Shown: piece by piece, positions 57,654 to 64,000 of the stretch
How positions within the stretch are numbered: position 1 is the first letter of the stretch
Layout of the letters: every line of letters starts with the position of its first letter
From: Pseudomonadota bacterium
GTDB lineage: Bacteria; Pseudomonadota; Alphaproteobacteria; Rhizobiales; Rhizobiaceae
Length of the DNA: 64,000 nucleotides
NCBI GenBank assembly: GCA_023399465.1
Contig: JAEWPB010000119.1
Location: forward strand, 1 to 64,000
Reading direction: 5' to 3'
Translations under genes and position numbers: made by a program
The notes under the pieces: generated by a model
The model's input: the letters and a program-made list of their open reading frames with translations, nothing else
Told to the model about the DNA's origin: nothing
The model's database searches: none

Positions 57654-59138
57654 GTGACAGTGATCTCACGGGTAGACACAGCGGATGACAATGCTACCGG
57701 CGTACCGCATCTGCTTTCCCTCGATGAAAGCCTCGATCTCGACAATTCCGCCGCCAATGCGCTCTATTCCCGGCACCTGAACAAGTACATGCTGCAGGTA
57801 TTCGATATCCTCGGCTTCAAGGACATGGATATCAAGGGTGCGCAAGGGGTCGAGATCTGGCTGAACGACGGGCGCACGCTGCTCGACTTTTCAGCGGGCC
57901 TCGGCGTCCTCGGGCTCGGTCACAATCATCCGCGGATCATCGAGGCCGAGCGCAAGTGCCATGAGCGCAGGATCATCGATTGCATCAAGATCGCGCCGCA
58001 CAAGCTGCAGGGAGCGCTTGCCTACAACATCGCCCAGTTCCTGCCCGATCCGTTGAAGGTGTCGTTCCTCGCGGTCTCCGGGGCGGAAGCCAACGAAGCG
58101 GCGATGAAGCTCGCCGAACGGGTGCAGACACCCAAGGGCAAGAAAAAGTTCCTGTGCATGCAGGGGGCTTTCCACGGCAAGACCCACGGTGCGCTGTCGC
58201 TGACCACCGCTACCGACGTGCAGTCGGGATTTCTGCTCGGGGTGCCGAAAGAGAACGTCATTTACGCCACTTACGCCGACCTCGATTCCATGGCGCGGGC
58301 GATCGGCATGGCGACTGACGCCGACGGCCGTAATGACATCATCGCCGCCGTGATCGAGACGGTGCGCGGTACCTCCTGCGAAATTCCGCCGCCGGGCTAT
58401 CTCGCCGAATTCGTTCGCCTGTGCCGGGACAACGACATCCTGTCGATCTTCGACGAGGTGAAGGTCGGAATGGGTCGTAGCGGCAGGTTCTGCGCCTTCC
58501 AGCACGAGGACGTCGTCCCTGATATCGTAACCCTTGCCAAGACGCTCGGCGGCGGCAAGCGCGAGGTGGCGGCGATGGTCACCTCGCAGGCCCTGTTCGA
58601 TCGGGCCTACGGCAACAAGCAGGATTGCAACCTGCACAGTTCGAGCTTCAGCGGGCTCGGCGAAAGCTGTGCGGCGGCCATCGAGACCCTCAACGTCCTC
58701 AAGGACGAGCAACTGATAGAGAACGCCGCGCGGATGGGTGAGTATCTCACGGATGGCCTGCGTGGCCTGCAGGCGAAATATCCCGGACAGGTGCTCGATG
58801 TGCGCGGGCGTGGCATGTTCCAGGCGATACGGCTGAACTTCCATCAGGATCTGGCGGCCAGGCTTGTCGATATCAGCAGGAACCCGTTGTTCCAGACCTA
58901 TCAGACGGTGCTGATCGGCGCGCTCGTCCGCGAGCTCTACGAGCGCCACGACATCCTCGTGCACTTTCAGCCAGGCGCGCGCGACATCCTCCACTTCATG
59001 CCGCCCTTCGTGGTGCGCGAGAACCAGATAGACAAGCTGATTGACGCACTCGATGCGACGCTGTCGCGCGGCATCACGGATGCGACGGTGCGGTTCGTGG
59101 CGAAGAACATCCGGCGCGTTTTTCATGACAGGACCTGA
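57654..59138 (+). CDS. Class III PLP-dependent aminotransferase (cluster 57654-62622)
   Basis: PLP enzyme of 494 residues, class III. The PLP-binding lysine is in VTLAKTLGGGKREVA, the ring-stacking segment is SIFDEVKVGMGRSGRF (with Lys where most members have Gln, as in the aminotransferase at 18607), and the cofactor-phosphate loop SGAEANEAAMKLAE. It has a longer N-terminus (about 50 residues before the fold) and a long C-terminus ending in KNIRRVFHDRT. I start at GTG 57654, with AGGAG 8 bases upstream; ATG 57624 or 57546 are possible. It leads a plus-strand group with a membrane glycosyltransferase, a small protein and a GMC oxidoreductase. Substrate unknown. Confidence 0.86.
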   Translation: MTVISRVDTADDNATGVPHLLSLDESLDLDNSAANALYSRHLNKYMLQVFDILGFKDMDIKGAQGVEIWLNDGRTLLDFSAGLGVLGLGHNHPRIIEAERKCHERRIIDCIKIAPHKLQGALAYNIAQFLPDPLKVSFLAVSGAEANEAAMKLAERVQTPKGKKKFLCMQGAFHGKTHGALSLTTATDVQSGFLLGVPKENVIYATYADLDSMARAIGMATDADGRNDIIAAVIETVRGTSCEIPPPGYLAEFVRLCRDNDILSIFDEVKVGMGRSGRFCAFQHEDVVPDIVTLAKTLGGGKREVAAMVTSQALFDRAYGNKQDCNLHSSSFSGLGESCAAAIETLNVLKDEQLIENAARMGEYLTDGLRGLQAKYPGQVLDVRGRGMFQAIRLNFHQDLAARLVDISRNPLFQTYQTVLIGALVRELYERHDILVHFQPGARDILHFMPPFVVRENQIDKLIDALDATLSRGITDATVRFVAKNIRRVFHDRT

Positions 59139-59161
59139 CGAACACACGGGCGGGCGGGGGC

Positions 59162-60736
59162 ATGGACGAAAATATGTATCTCGGCCGGATCGCCGGTCTT
59201 TCCGCTAACGAGGCAGAGCGCGAGCGCAGCAGCCGGCTTCATGTCATTGGTGCATCCGCCTGTGTGCTCATTTCGGTGATGGTCTTCCTGATCAACACGC
59301 GCCATGGCATCGGCATCTTCGTCGACAGCACCCGCTATATGGGCATCAGCGAACGCCCTTATGACGCGCCCGTCTATCCTTGGTTGCTGCAGTTCGTGAC
59401 GCTGACCGGAACAGGCCTCGACACGGCGGCCAAGCTGATCGGCCTTTTCTTCGTCGCCGCCAATACCGCGCTGGTCTGGCATCTGCTGATGCGGGCAACC
59501 GGAAAGTTCTCCTACACGCTCGCCGGCACGCTGCTCGTCATCGTCGCCCCGCAATTCGTGACCCTGCATTCGCTCGCCATGTCGGAGCCGCCGTTCCTGT
59601 TCTTCCTGCTGGCCACGCTCCTGCTGTTCATGCGCTACCTCTCCACCGACAACCGGTTCTGGCTGGTGGCGAGCGCCGTCGCCCTCGGGCTCGCGGCACT
59701 GACGCGCTTCACCGCACCGCCGCTTGGTGCCGCGATCGCCATTTGCCTGCTGATCGATCCGCGGCGCCCCTTCGGCCAGCGCCTCGGTGACGCAGTGCTG
59801 CTTGCGGTGGTGAGCGCAGCGATTTTCTTCAGCTGGACCGTCGCCAGCCAGATGACCTCAGGCCATTCGATTGGCCGCGATCTCTGGTTCTACGGCAACA
59901 TGGGGCCGAGGGAGTGGCTGACCAGCCTGGAGGCGCTGACCGCGTGGCTGCTTCCCGACCATGTCCCGTTCTCGCTCCGGGTGGCGGTGTTTGCGCTGTT
60001 CTTCCTTGCCGCCGCTGTCCTGACGATCCTGCAGGTCCGCGATACCCTTCGGCGCGCCCGGGACACGCGGGTGGTGGAGGGCTGGCTGCCGTTGATCCTG
60101 GCGCTCTTCTTCGTTTTCTATATGGAATTCATGGTGCTTTCGACCTCGATCGAGGCCAATCTGTCGCTGAATGGGCGCTATGCTTTCCCTGCCTATGTGA
60201 TGACCGTGTTGCTGGTGACGATCCTGGTCGCGCGCGTCGGCGATGCCCACGGCGTAGCCCGGGTGCTGCGTCACGGGTTGGTCGCTCTCGCGGTCTTCGT
60301 GATCGGATCGCATGCGGCGCGCGCTGCGGTCCGTTCCCATACGGCATTCGACACGGGGATCGGCTATGCCAGCCTCGCCTGGCGGACGTCGCCGACGATA
60401 GCGGCGGTGCGCAAACTGCCGCCAGAGGCGGTAATCTACAGCAATGGCGCCGATGCCATCGCCTATCTCCTCGGGCGGCCGGCTCATTTCATCCCGGAGC
60501 GGGTGCAACTGAGGACCGGCGTGGACAATCCCGACAAGCCCTATGAGGCGCAACTGGCCGACCTGCATGCCCGGCTTTCCGCGGGTCCGGCCTATCTCGT
60601 CCTCATCGACAGGGTCGACTGGCGCTTCTATCTGGCCGGTGAAAAGGAACTGAAGTCGAGGCTTCCGCTTGTCCTTGTCGCCGACGAGGCTGACGGCCGC
60701 ATCTATGAAATCGCCAAACCGGCGCCATCGGAGTAA
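59162..60736 (+). CDS. GT39/ArnT-like membrane glycosyltransferase
   Basis: Integral membrane protein of 524 residues with about eleven hydrophobic helices and a soluble C-terminal region (from about residue 405), the plan of GT39/PMT and ArnT-type glycosyltransferases that use polyprenyl-phosphate sugars on the periplasmic face. The first periplasmic loop has FVDSTRYMGISERPYDAPVY, in the place of the catalytic D/E of the family. SMSEPPFLFFLLATLLLFMR is the usual second-helix pair. It lies 23 bases after the aminotransferase and 4 bases before the small protein, so it is in the same operon. Acceptor unknown, perhaps a lipid or membrane glycan. Confidence 0.83.
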   Translation: MDENMYLGRIAGLSANEAERERSSRLHVIGASACVLISVMVFLINTRHGIGIFVDSTRYMGISERPYDAPVYPWLLQFVTLTGTGLDTAAKLIGLFFVAANTALVWHLLMRATGKFSYTLAGTLLVIVAPQFVTLHSLAMSEPPFLFFLLATLLLFMRYLSTDNRFWLVASAVALGLAALTRFTAPPLGAAIAICLLIDPRRPFGQRLGDAVLLAVVSAAIFFSWTVASQMTSGHSIGRDLWFYGNMGPREWLTSLEALTAWLLPDHVPFSLRVAVFALFFLAAAVLTILQVRDTLRRARDTRVVEGWLPLILALFFVFYMEFMVLSTSIEANLSLNGRYAFPAYVMTVLLVTILVARVGDAHGVARVLRHGLVALAVFVIGSHAARAAVRSHTAFDTGIGYASLAWRTSPTIAAVRKLPPEAVIYSNGADAIAYLLGRPAHFIPERVQLRTGVDNPDKPYEAQLADLHARLSAGPAYLVLIDRVDWRFYLAGEKELKSRLPLVLVADEADGRIYEIAKPAPSE

Positions 60737-60740
60737 TCGC

Positions 60741-61178
60741 ATGGCACGTCTCGAGCTCGATCAGGATCGAAATGCCATCGCCGCTACAAGCGGAATGCTT
60801 CCGGATTTCGAGAAATGCGTCGGCGCTATTGCCGATGCATTGGTGAAGCAGGAGCGGCAGCTGGGCGAACAGGGTGGAGATCCCCGACAGGTCGCGTCCT
60901 ATCTTCTGGCTACACACGCTCAAATGCCCGATTACCTGCGCATCGTCTTTCGCGTCCTGACGATCGCTTTCGACGCGTGGTCCTACCCGCGCAACGGCGT
61001 GCCGTTTCACCGCCTCGGCATCGAAGGGCGTCTGGCGCAACTGGAGCGCTGGGACTGTTCGCGGCTGCAATCCCGACGGGCCCTGGTCAACTTCTACCGG
61101 ACCTTCACGGTGTTCGGTCTCTATTCCGAACTCGACGAGCGGGACCACGACAGTGACCAGCGGCGCGAACCGCACTGA
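60741..61178 (+). CDS. Small protein resembling the N-terminal domain of long-chain alcohol oxidases
   Basis: Cytoplasmic protein of 145 residues, mostly helical, with no signal peptide or membrane segment. The pattern GVPFHRLGIEGRLAQLERWD, then SRRALVNFYRTFTVFGLYSE resembles the helical N-terminal region found before the FAD domain in long-chain fatty-alcohol oxidases of the GMC family, where a hydrophobic arginine-rich segment precedes the flavin domain. It overlaps the following GMC gene by about 26 bases (or precedes it by 16). So it may be a separately encoded subunit of that oxidase. I do not recognise a named family; the functional link is inference from order and pattern. Confidence 0.6.
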   Translation: MARLELDQDRNAIAATSGMLPDFEKCVGAIADALVKQERQLGEQGGDPRQVASYLLATHAQMPDYLRIVFRVLTIAFDAWSYPRNGVPFHRLGIEGRLAQLERWDCSRLQSRRALVNFYRTFTVFGLYSELDERDHDSDQRREPH

Positions 61179-62622
61179 GCCGGTCGCCGACGCCATGGAG
61201 GCCGAGATCGTCGTGATCGGTTCAGGGCCGGGCGGCGCGGTTACCGCCGCCCTGTGTGCGGAGGCCGGGCGCGCGGTTCTGCTGGTGGAGGAGGGGCAGA
61301 ACTATTCGCTGCGCTCGGCCCCGCATTTCTCCCGGGAGGAGATGCAGCAGAAATATCGCAACGGCGGCATCAGCATCGCCATCGGCCAGAACAAGATCGC
61401 TTATGTCGAGGGACGCTGTGTCGGTGGCGGCAGCGAAATCAACCGCGGGCTCTATCACCGGACGCCTGATTACGTCCTGCAGCAATGGCAGGCCGAATAC
61501 GAGGTCGAGGATCTGTCCCTCGACCGGCTGATGCCGCATTTTCTCGCCTGCGAGCAGACGGCGCGGGTCGAATACCTGCCTGGACCGGCGCCGCCGATCT
61601 CGATGAAGCTGTATGAAGGTGCAAGCACTCTCGGCTGGCTGGCGGTCGAGGCGCCGCGGCTCTACCGCTACGACGCACGCAGCGGCCGCGGTTCCAAGCA
61701 ATCGATGTCGGAGACCTTCGTTCCGCGTTTCCTCGCTGCTGGCGGGCGCCTGATTGCCGATACCTCGGTCAGCCGCATTGTCCGCTCCGGCGGGAAATGG
61801 CGGCTGCAGGCAATCCATACGGCACAAGCCTCGTCGCCGCGGCAGATAGAGATCTCTGCGGAGAAGGTATTCGTCGCCTGTGGCGCGGTGCAGACGCCGG
61901 TCCTGCTTCGCCGCTCGGGCATGACCCGCAATGTCGGCAATACGCTGCGCTTCCATCCCATGCTCAAGGTGGTCGCCCAGTTCGGAGAGGACATCAACGA
62001 TCCCGGCGATCCCGACCCGGTCCACCAGATCAAGGAGTTCGAGCCCCGCTTCAGCATGGGGTGCTCGATAAGCAAACGCTCGATGCTCGGGCTCGCCATG
62101 GCGCATCATCCCGATCATTTCGACCAGGTCGAGAAGTTCGGCCGGCGCATGGGGATCTACTACGTGCAGACCGCCGGCGGCCGGGCCACGGTCCGAAGCC
62201 TGCCTTTCTTCCGCGATCCGCTGGTTGCGGTGCGTCACAGTACCGAAGACCTCGCGACGATGGCCGAGGGGCTGAAACGCCTGGCCGAGGCGCTGCTTGC
62301 CGCCGGCGCCTTGGCGATCTATCCCAGCATGTCAGGATATCCGGTGCTGCGGTCGATGGCGGATGTGCACGCGCTTCCCGATCTTTTCGGCAATGGCGGC
62401 GACAGCGCCATCACTTCCGTCCATGTATTTTCCTCCTGCCCGATGGGCGAGAATTCAGCACTTTGCGCCACCGACTCCTTTGGCAGGGTGCGCGGAGCGG
62501 ATGGCCTCTACATCGCCGACGCATCGCTGTTGTGCGGGCCGACGATGGTCAACCCGCAGGGAACGGTGATGGCAATCGCTCACCGCAATGCGGTCCATGC
62601 CATCGATGCCGGGTTTCGCTGA
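61153..62622 (+). CDS. GMC-family FAD-dependent oxidoreductase (alcohol oxidase-like)
   Basis: Flavin oxidoreductase of 489 residues. The FAD-binding GSGPGGAVTAALCAEAG starts near residue 23, the GMC loop CVGGGSEINRGLYHRTP near 90, and the C-terminal GMC block has SVHVFSSCPMGENS (active-site histidine region near 420) and IADASLLCGPTMVNPQGTVM (near 460), with the late Asn/His position. The form resembles long-chain alcohol oxidases and cholesterol-oxidase-like GMC proteins. GTG 61153 or ATG 61195 may be the start. It would oxidise a hydroxyl to an aldehyde or ketone, which the aminotransferase of the operon could then aminate. Substrate unknown. Confidence 0.87.
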   Translation: MTSGANRTEPVADAMEAEIVVIGSGPGGAVTAALCAEAGRAVLLVEEGQNYSLRSAPHFSREEMQQKYRNGGISIAIGQNKIAYVEGRCVGGGSEINRGLYHRTPDYVLQQWQAEYEVEDLSLDRLMPHFLACEQTARVEYLPGPAPPISMKLYEGASTLGWLAVEAPRLYRYDARSGRGSKQSMSETFVPRFLAAGGRLIADTSVSRIVRSGGKWRLQAIHTAQASSPRQIEISAEKVFVACGAVQTPVLLRRSGMTRNVGNTLRFHPMLKVVAQFGEDINDPGDPDPVHQIKEFEPRFSMGCSISKRSMLGLAMAHHPDHFDQVEKFGRRMGIYYVQTAGGRATVRSLPFFRDPLVAVRHSTEDLATMAEGLKRLAEALLAAGALAIYPSMSGYPVLRSMADVHALPDLFGNGGDSAITSVHVFSSCPMGENSALCATDSFGRVRGADGLYIADASLLCGPTMVNPQGTVMAIAHRNAVHAIDAGFR

Positions 62623-62647
62623 GTCTTGCCGCGTGACGCTTCGCCGG

Positions 62648-63655
62648 TCAGGCAGTGTTGACGACCTTGCCCGGCGCGCCGAGCAACAGGAAGCCGATCC
62701 CGAACAGCGCCGTCGGCGCCCAGAGGATAAGATGGGCCAGCAGCAGCACGGCGGCGGCGGTCGATGCGTCGACCCCGACCAGCGTGAACGCCTGCATGCC
62801 GAAGAATTCGAACGAGCCGAAATGGCCGGGAAGGCTCGGCACCAGCGTTCCGAGCGTGCTGAACACGAAGGCGATGAACGGCTTCAGCAGGTCGCCGACG
62901 GAGCCACCGAGGCTGATCCAGGCGCCGATGACGACGAGGCTTTCGAGCAGCCAGAGGGCGAGCGACATCAGTGTCAGCATCAGGAGCCGGCGCCACGAGC
63001 CGACCTGCACCACGGCGTTGGCGGTTGCCCGGAGGGCCGAGATCAGCGCGGTTGCAGCTCCGAAATTGACGCCTGCAAACAGCTTCTCGAGCAGGCGGCA
63101 CAGCAGCGCCGGGGCAAACAGCAGTGCCAGGCCAAGGGCGAAGGCCACTCCAAGCACGACCTGGAAGTTCCAGACGAGGGCGGGGGGAACGGATACGCCC
63201 ACCAGTGTCAGCGATAACGCACCGAGCATGACGATCGTCACCAGGTCGAGGATGCGCTCGACGATCATCGTGCCGATGATCGTGCCCGGCGGGATGTGGA
63301 AACGGCGATAGAACCACAGCACGCGGAAACCGTCGCCGACACGCAGCGGCAGCACGTCGCTGATGCCGAAGCTGGCGATGAACGGCGCGATCGTCGGCCG
63401 CACCGGCAGCGTCCGGTTGGCGGTCGACAGCAGCATGATCCAGAACCGCACCGCCCGCAGCACGAAATCCGCGACATAGGCCAGAAACGCCAGGACAAGC
63501 GGCGCGAACGTCGCTTCGGCGAGCAGGGTGGCGAGGTCGCCGAGATGGACGTTCCGCATTACCAGAACGAGGAACACGGCTCCGACAACCAGCCCGAACC
63601 CGGCCTGGAGGATGCTGCCCCACCGGGCGCGGGAGGCGCGGGTCGCCTCGGTCAT
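62648..63655 (-). CDS. Lysylphosphatidylglycerol synthase TM-type (UPF0104) membrane protein
   Basis: Inner-membrane protein of 335 residues with about eight hydrophobic segments. The start region (SILQAGFGLVVGAVFLVLVM), FVLRAVRFWIMLLSTANRTLP, LRVGDGFRVLWFYRRFHIPP and SLPGHFGSFEFFGMQAFTLV follow the LPG_synthase_TM/UPF0104 pattern. It has only the membrane part and lacks the catalytic domain of MprF, so aminoacylation cannot be assumed; related proteins may move lipids. It is convergent with the GMC gene (25-base gap) and immediately downstream of the regulator gene. It may belong to the same lipid-modifying function, which is inference. Confidence 0.83.
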   Translation of the reverse strand: MTEATRASRARWGSILQAGFGLVVGAVFLVLVMRNVHLGDLATLLAEATFAPLVLAFLAYVADFVLRAVRFWIMLLSTANRTLPVRPTIAPFIASFGISDVLPLRVGDGFRVLWFYRRFHIPPGTIIGTMIVERILDLVTIVMLGALSLTLVGVSVPPALVWNFQVVLGVAFALGLALLFAPALLCRLLEKLFAGVNFGAATALISALRATANAVVQVGSWRRLLMLTLMSLALWLLESLVVIGAWISLGGSVGDLLKPFIAFVFSTLGTLVPSLPGHFGSFEFFGMQAFTLVGVDASTAAAVLLLAHLILWAPTALFGIGFLLLGAPGKVVNTA

Positions 63656-64000
63656 TCATGTCGTCCCGTATTGCACGTGCAGCGCCGCGAGCATCGTCCG
63701 GTTGGTGATGTCGAGCTTGCCGTAGATATTGTGGAGATGCATGCCGATCGTGCCTTCGGATGTGCCTAGCCGCTTCGCGATCGCCCGGTTCGACAGGCCG
63801 CTGCAGATCAGCACCGCAACCTCGCGCTCTCGGGCCGTAAGCAGGTTCAGTTTCTCCGGGGTGTCGTCGCGCGTGGCGCGCGCGGCCCGCGCCAACAATT
63901 CCGCTGGCAGCCATTTCTCGCCACCTGCGACCTGCCGCATGCAATCGAGCAGTGCGTCCGGTGCGTACTCCTTCAAAAGGATGCCCCATGCATCCAGCGC
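63656..64000 (-). CDS. LuxR/NarL-type response regulator (5' part outside window)
   Basis: The C-terminal ~114 residues of a NarL/FixJ-type regulator. The end of a receiver domain is visible (WGILLKEYAPDALLDCMRQV, with the conserved lysine), then a LuxR helix-turn-helix (LNLLTAREREVAVLICSGLS, then AIAKRLGTSEGTIGMHLHNI; helices 7-10). The frame is open to the window end, so the protein continues. Its TGA overlaps the start region of the UPF0104 gene, which follows it on the minus strand. It likely regulates the downstream gene or the convergent GMC-glycosyltransferase-aminotransferase group in response to a sensor kinase outside the window. Confidence 0.85.
   Translation of the reverse strand, partial: ALDAWGILLKEYAPDALLDCMRQVAGGEKWLPAELLARAARATRDDTPEKLNLLTAREREVAVLICSGLSNRAIAKRLGTSEGTIGMHLHNIYGKLDITNRTMLAALHVQYGTT

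Noticed and set aside
1..64000. Search for CRISPR arrays, tRNA/rRNA genes, insertion sequences, and phage or plasmid replication genes
   Set aside because: Reading through, I saw no regularly spaced repeats, transposase motifs, tRNA-like cloverleaf, or Rep/Par proteins; a tRNA scan could still find something I missed.

Overview
The window is GC-rich, densely coding DNA from an alphaproteobacterium, most likely a Rhizobiales/Rhizobiaceae relative. The evidence is the number of ABC and TRAP uptake systems, the many LysR/GntR/TetR/RpiR regulators each beside its own catabolic locus, and the hydroxyproline and shikimate/quinate degradation genes. I see no rRNA, tRNA, CRISPR array, insertion sequence, phage gene or replication gene. 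The content is accessory-metabolic, as on a rhizobial chromid or megaplasmid or a catabolic part of the chromosome; the sequence alone cannot decide which.

Layout. (1) 1-7332: a branched-chain-amino-acid-type ABC importer (with a fused permease-ATPase), a [2Fe-2S] ferredoxin and a cytochrome P450, divergent from a LysR regulator. (2) 7341-9528: a TauE/SafE exporter and a CLC chloride channel. (3) 9827-19923: a second Liv-type importer, again with a permease-ATPase fusion, divergent from an RpiR regulator that leads an operon of cysteine hydrolase, glutamine-synthetase-like ligase, N-formylglutamate-amidohydrolase-like enzyme and class III aminotransferase; the substrate is unknown. (4) 20354-24519: DUF3302 protein, HlyD-family protein, SulP transporter, PPK2 kinase. 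(5) 24567-32616: a shikimate/quinate catabolic island: TetR and GntR regulators, shikimate/quinate dehydrogenase, TRAP transporter, 3-dehydroquinate dehydratase, and 3-dehydroshikimate dehydratase fused to an HPPD-like domain, giving protocatechuate. (6) 32753-34419: HMG-CoA lyase and an enoyl-CoA hydratase (leucine-type degradation). (7) 34516-37778: DUF1097 protein and two SDR oxidoreductases divergent from a LysR regulator. (8) 37997-54842: a hydroxyproline locus: dimethylglycine-dehydrogenase-like oxidase, GntR, Pyr4H2C deaminase (DapA family), LDH2-type reductase, ketoglutarate semialdehyde dehydrogenase, polar amino acid ABC importer, D-hydroxyproline oxidase, hydroxyproline epimerase, fused aconitase X (cis-3-hydroxyproline dehydratase), second GntR, and an atypical proline-racemase homolog. 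(9) 54996-57479: amidase, CBS-domain protein, DedA protein. (10) 57654-64000: class III aminotransferase, GT39-like membrane glycosyltransferase, small protein, GMC oxidoreductase, and on the other strand an LPG-synthase-TM (UPF0104) protein and a LuxR/NarL-type regulator cut by the window end.

Functionally most of the window is import-and-degrade modules: a periplasmic binding protein and permease next to the enzymes that take the substrate into central metabolism, with a local repressor or activator. Several probable operators can be read directly: a shared TetR-like palindrome in front of both the dehydrogenase and the TRAP operon, TTGTCGACAA boxes flanking the first hydroxyproline GntR gene, and ATAC-N5-GTAT cores in two promoters of the hydroxyproline cluster. 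All four complete binding-protein genes are followed by a strong stem-loop. The best candidates for something undescribed are the last cluster (57654-63655), which looks like a lipid- or membrane-glycan-modifying system, the RpiR locus, and the proline-racemase homolog that lacks both catalytic cysteines.
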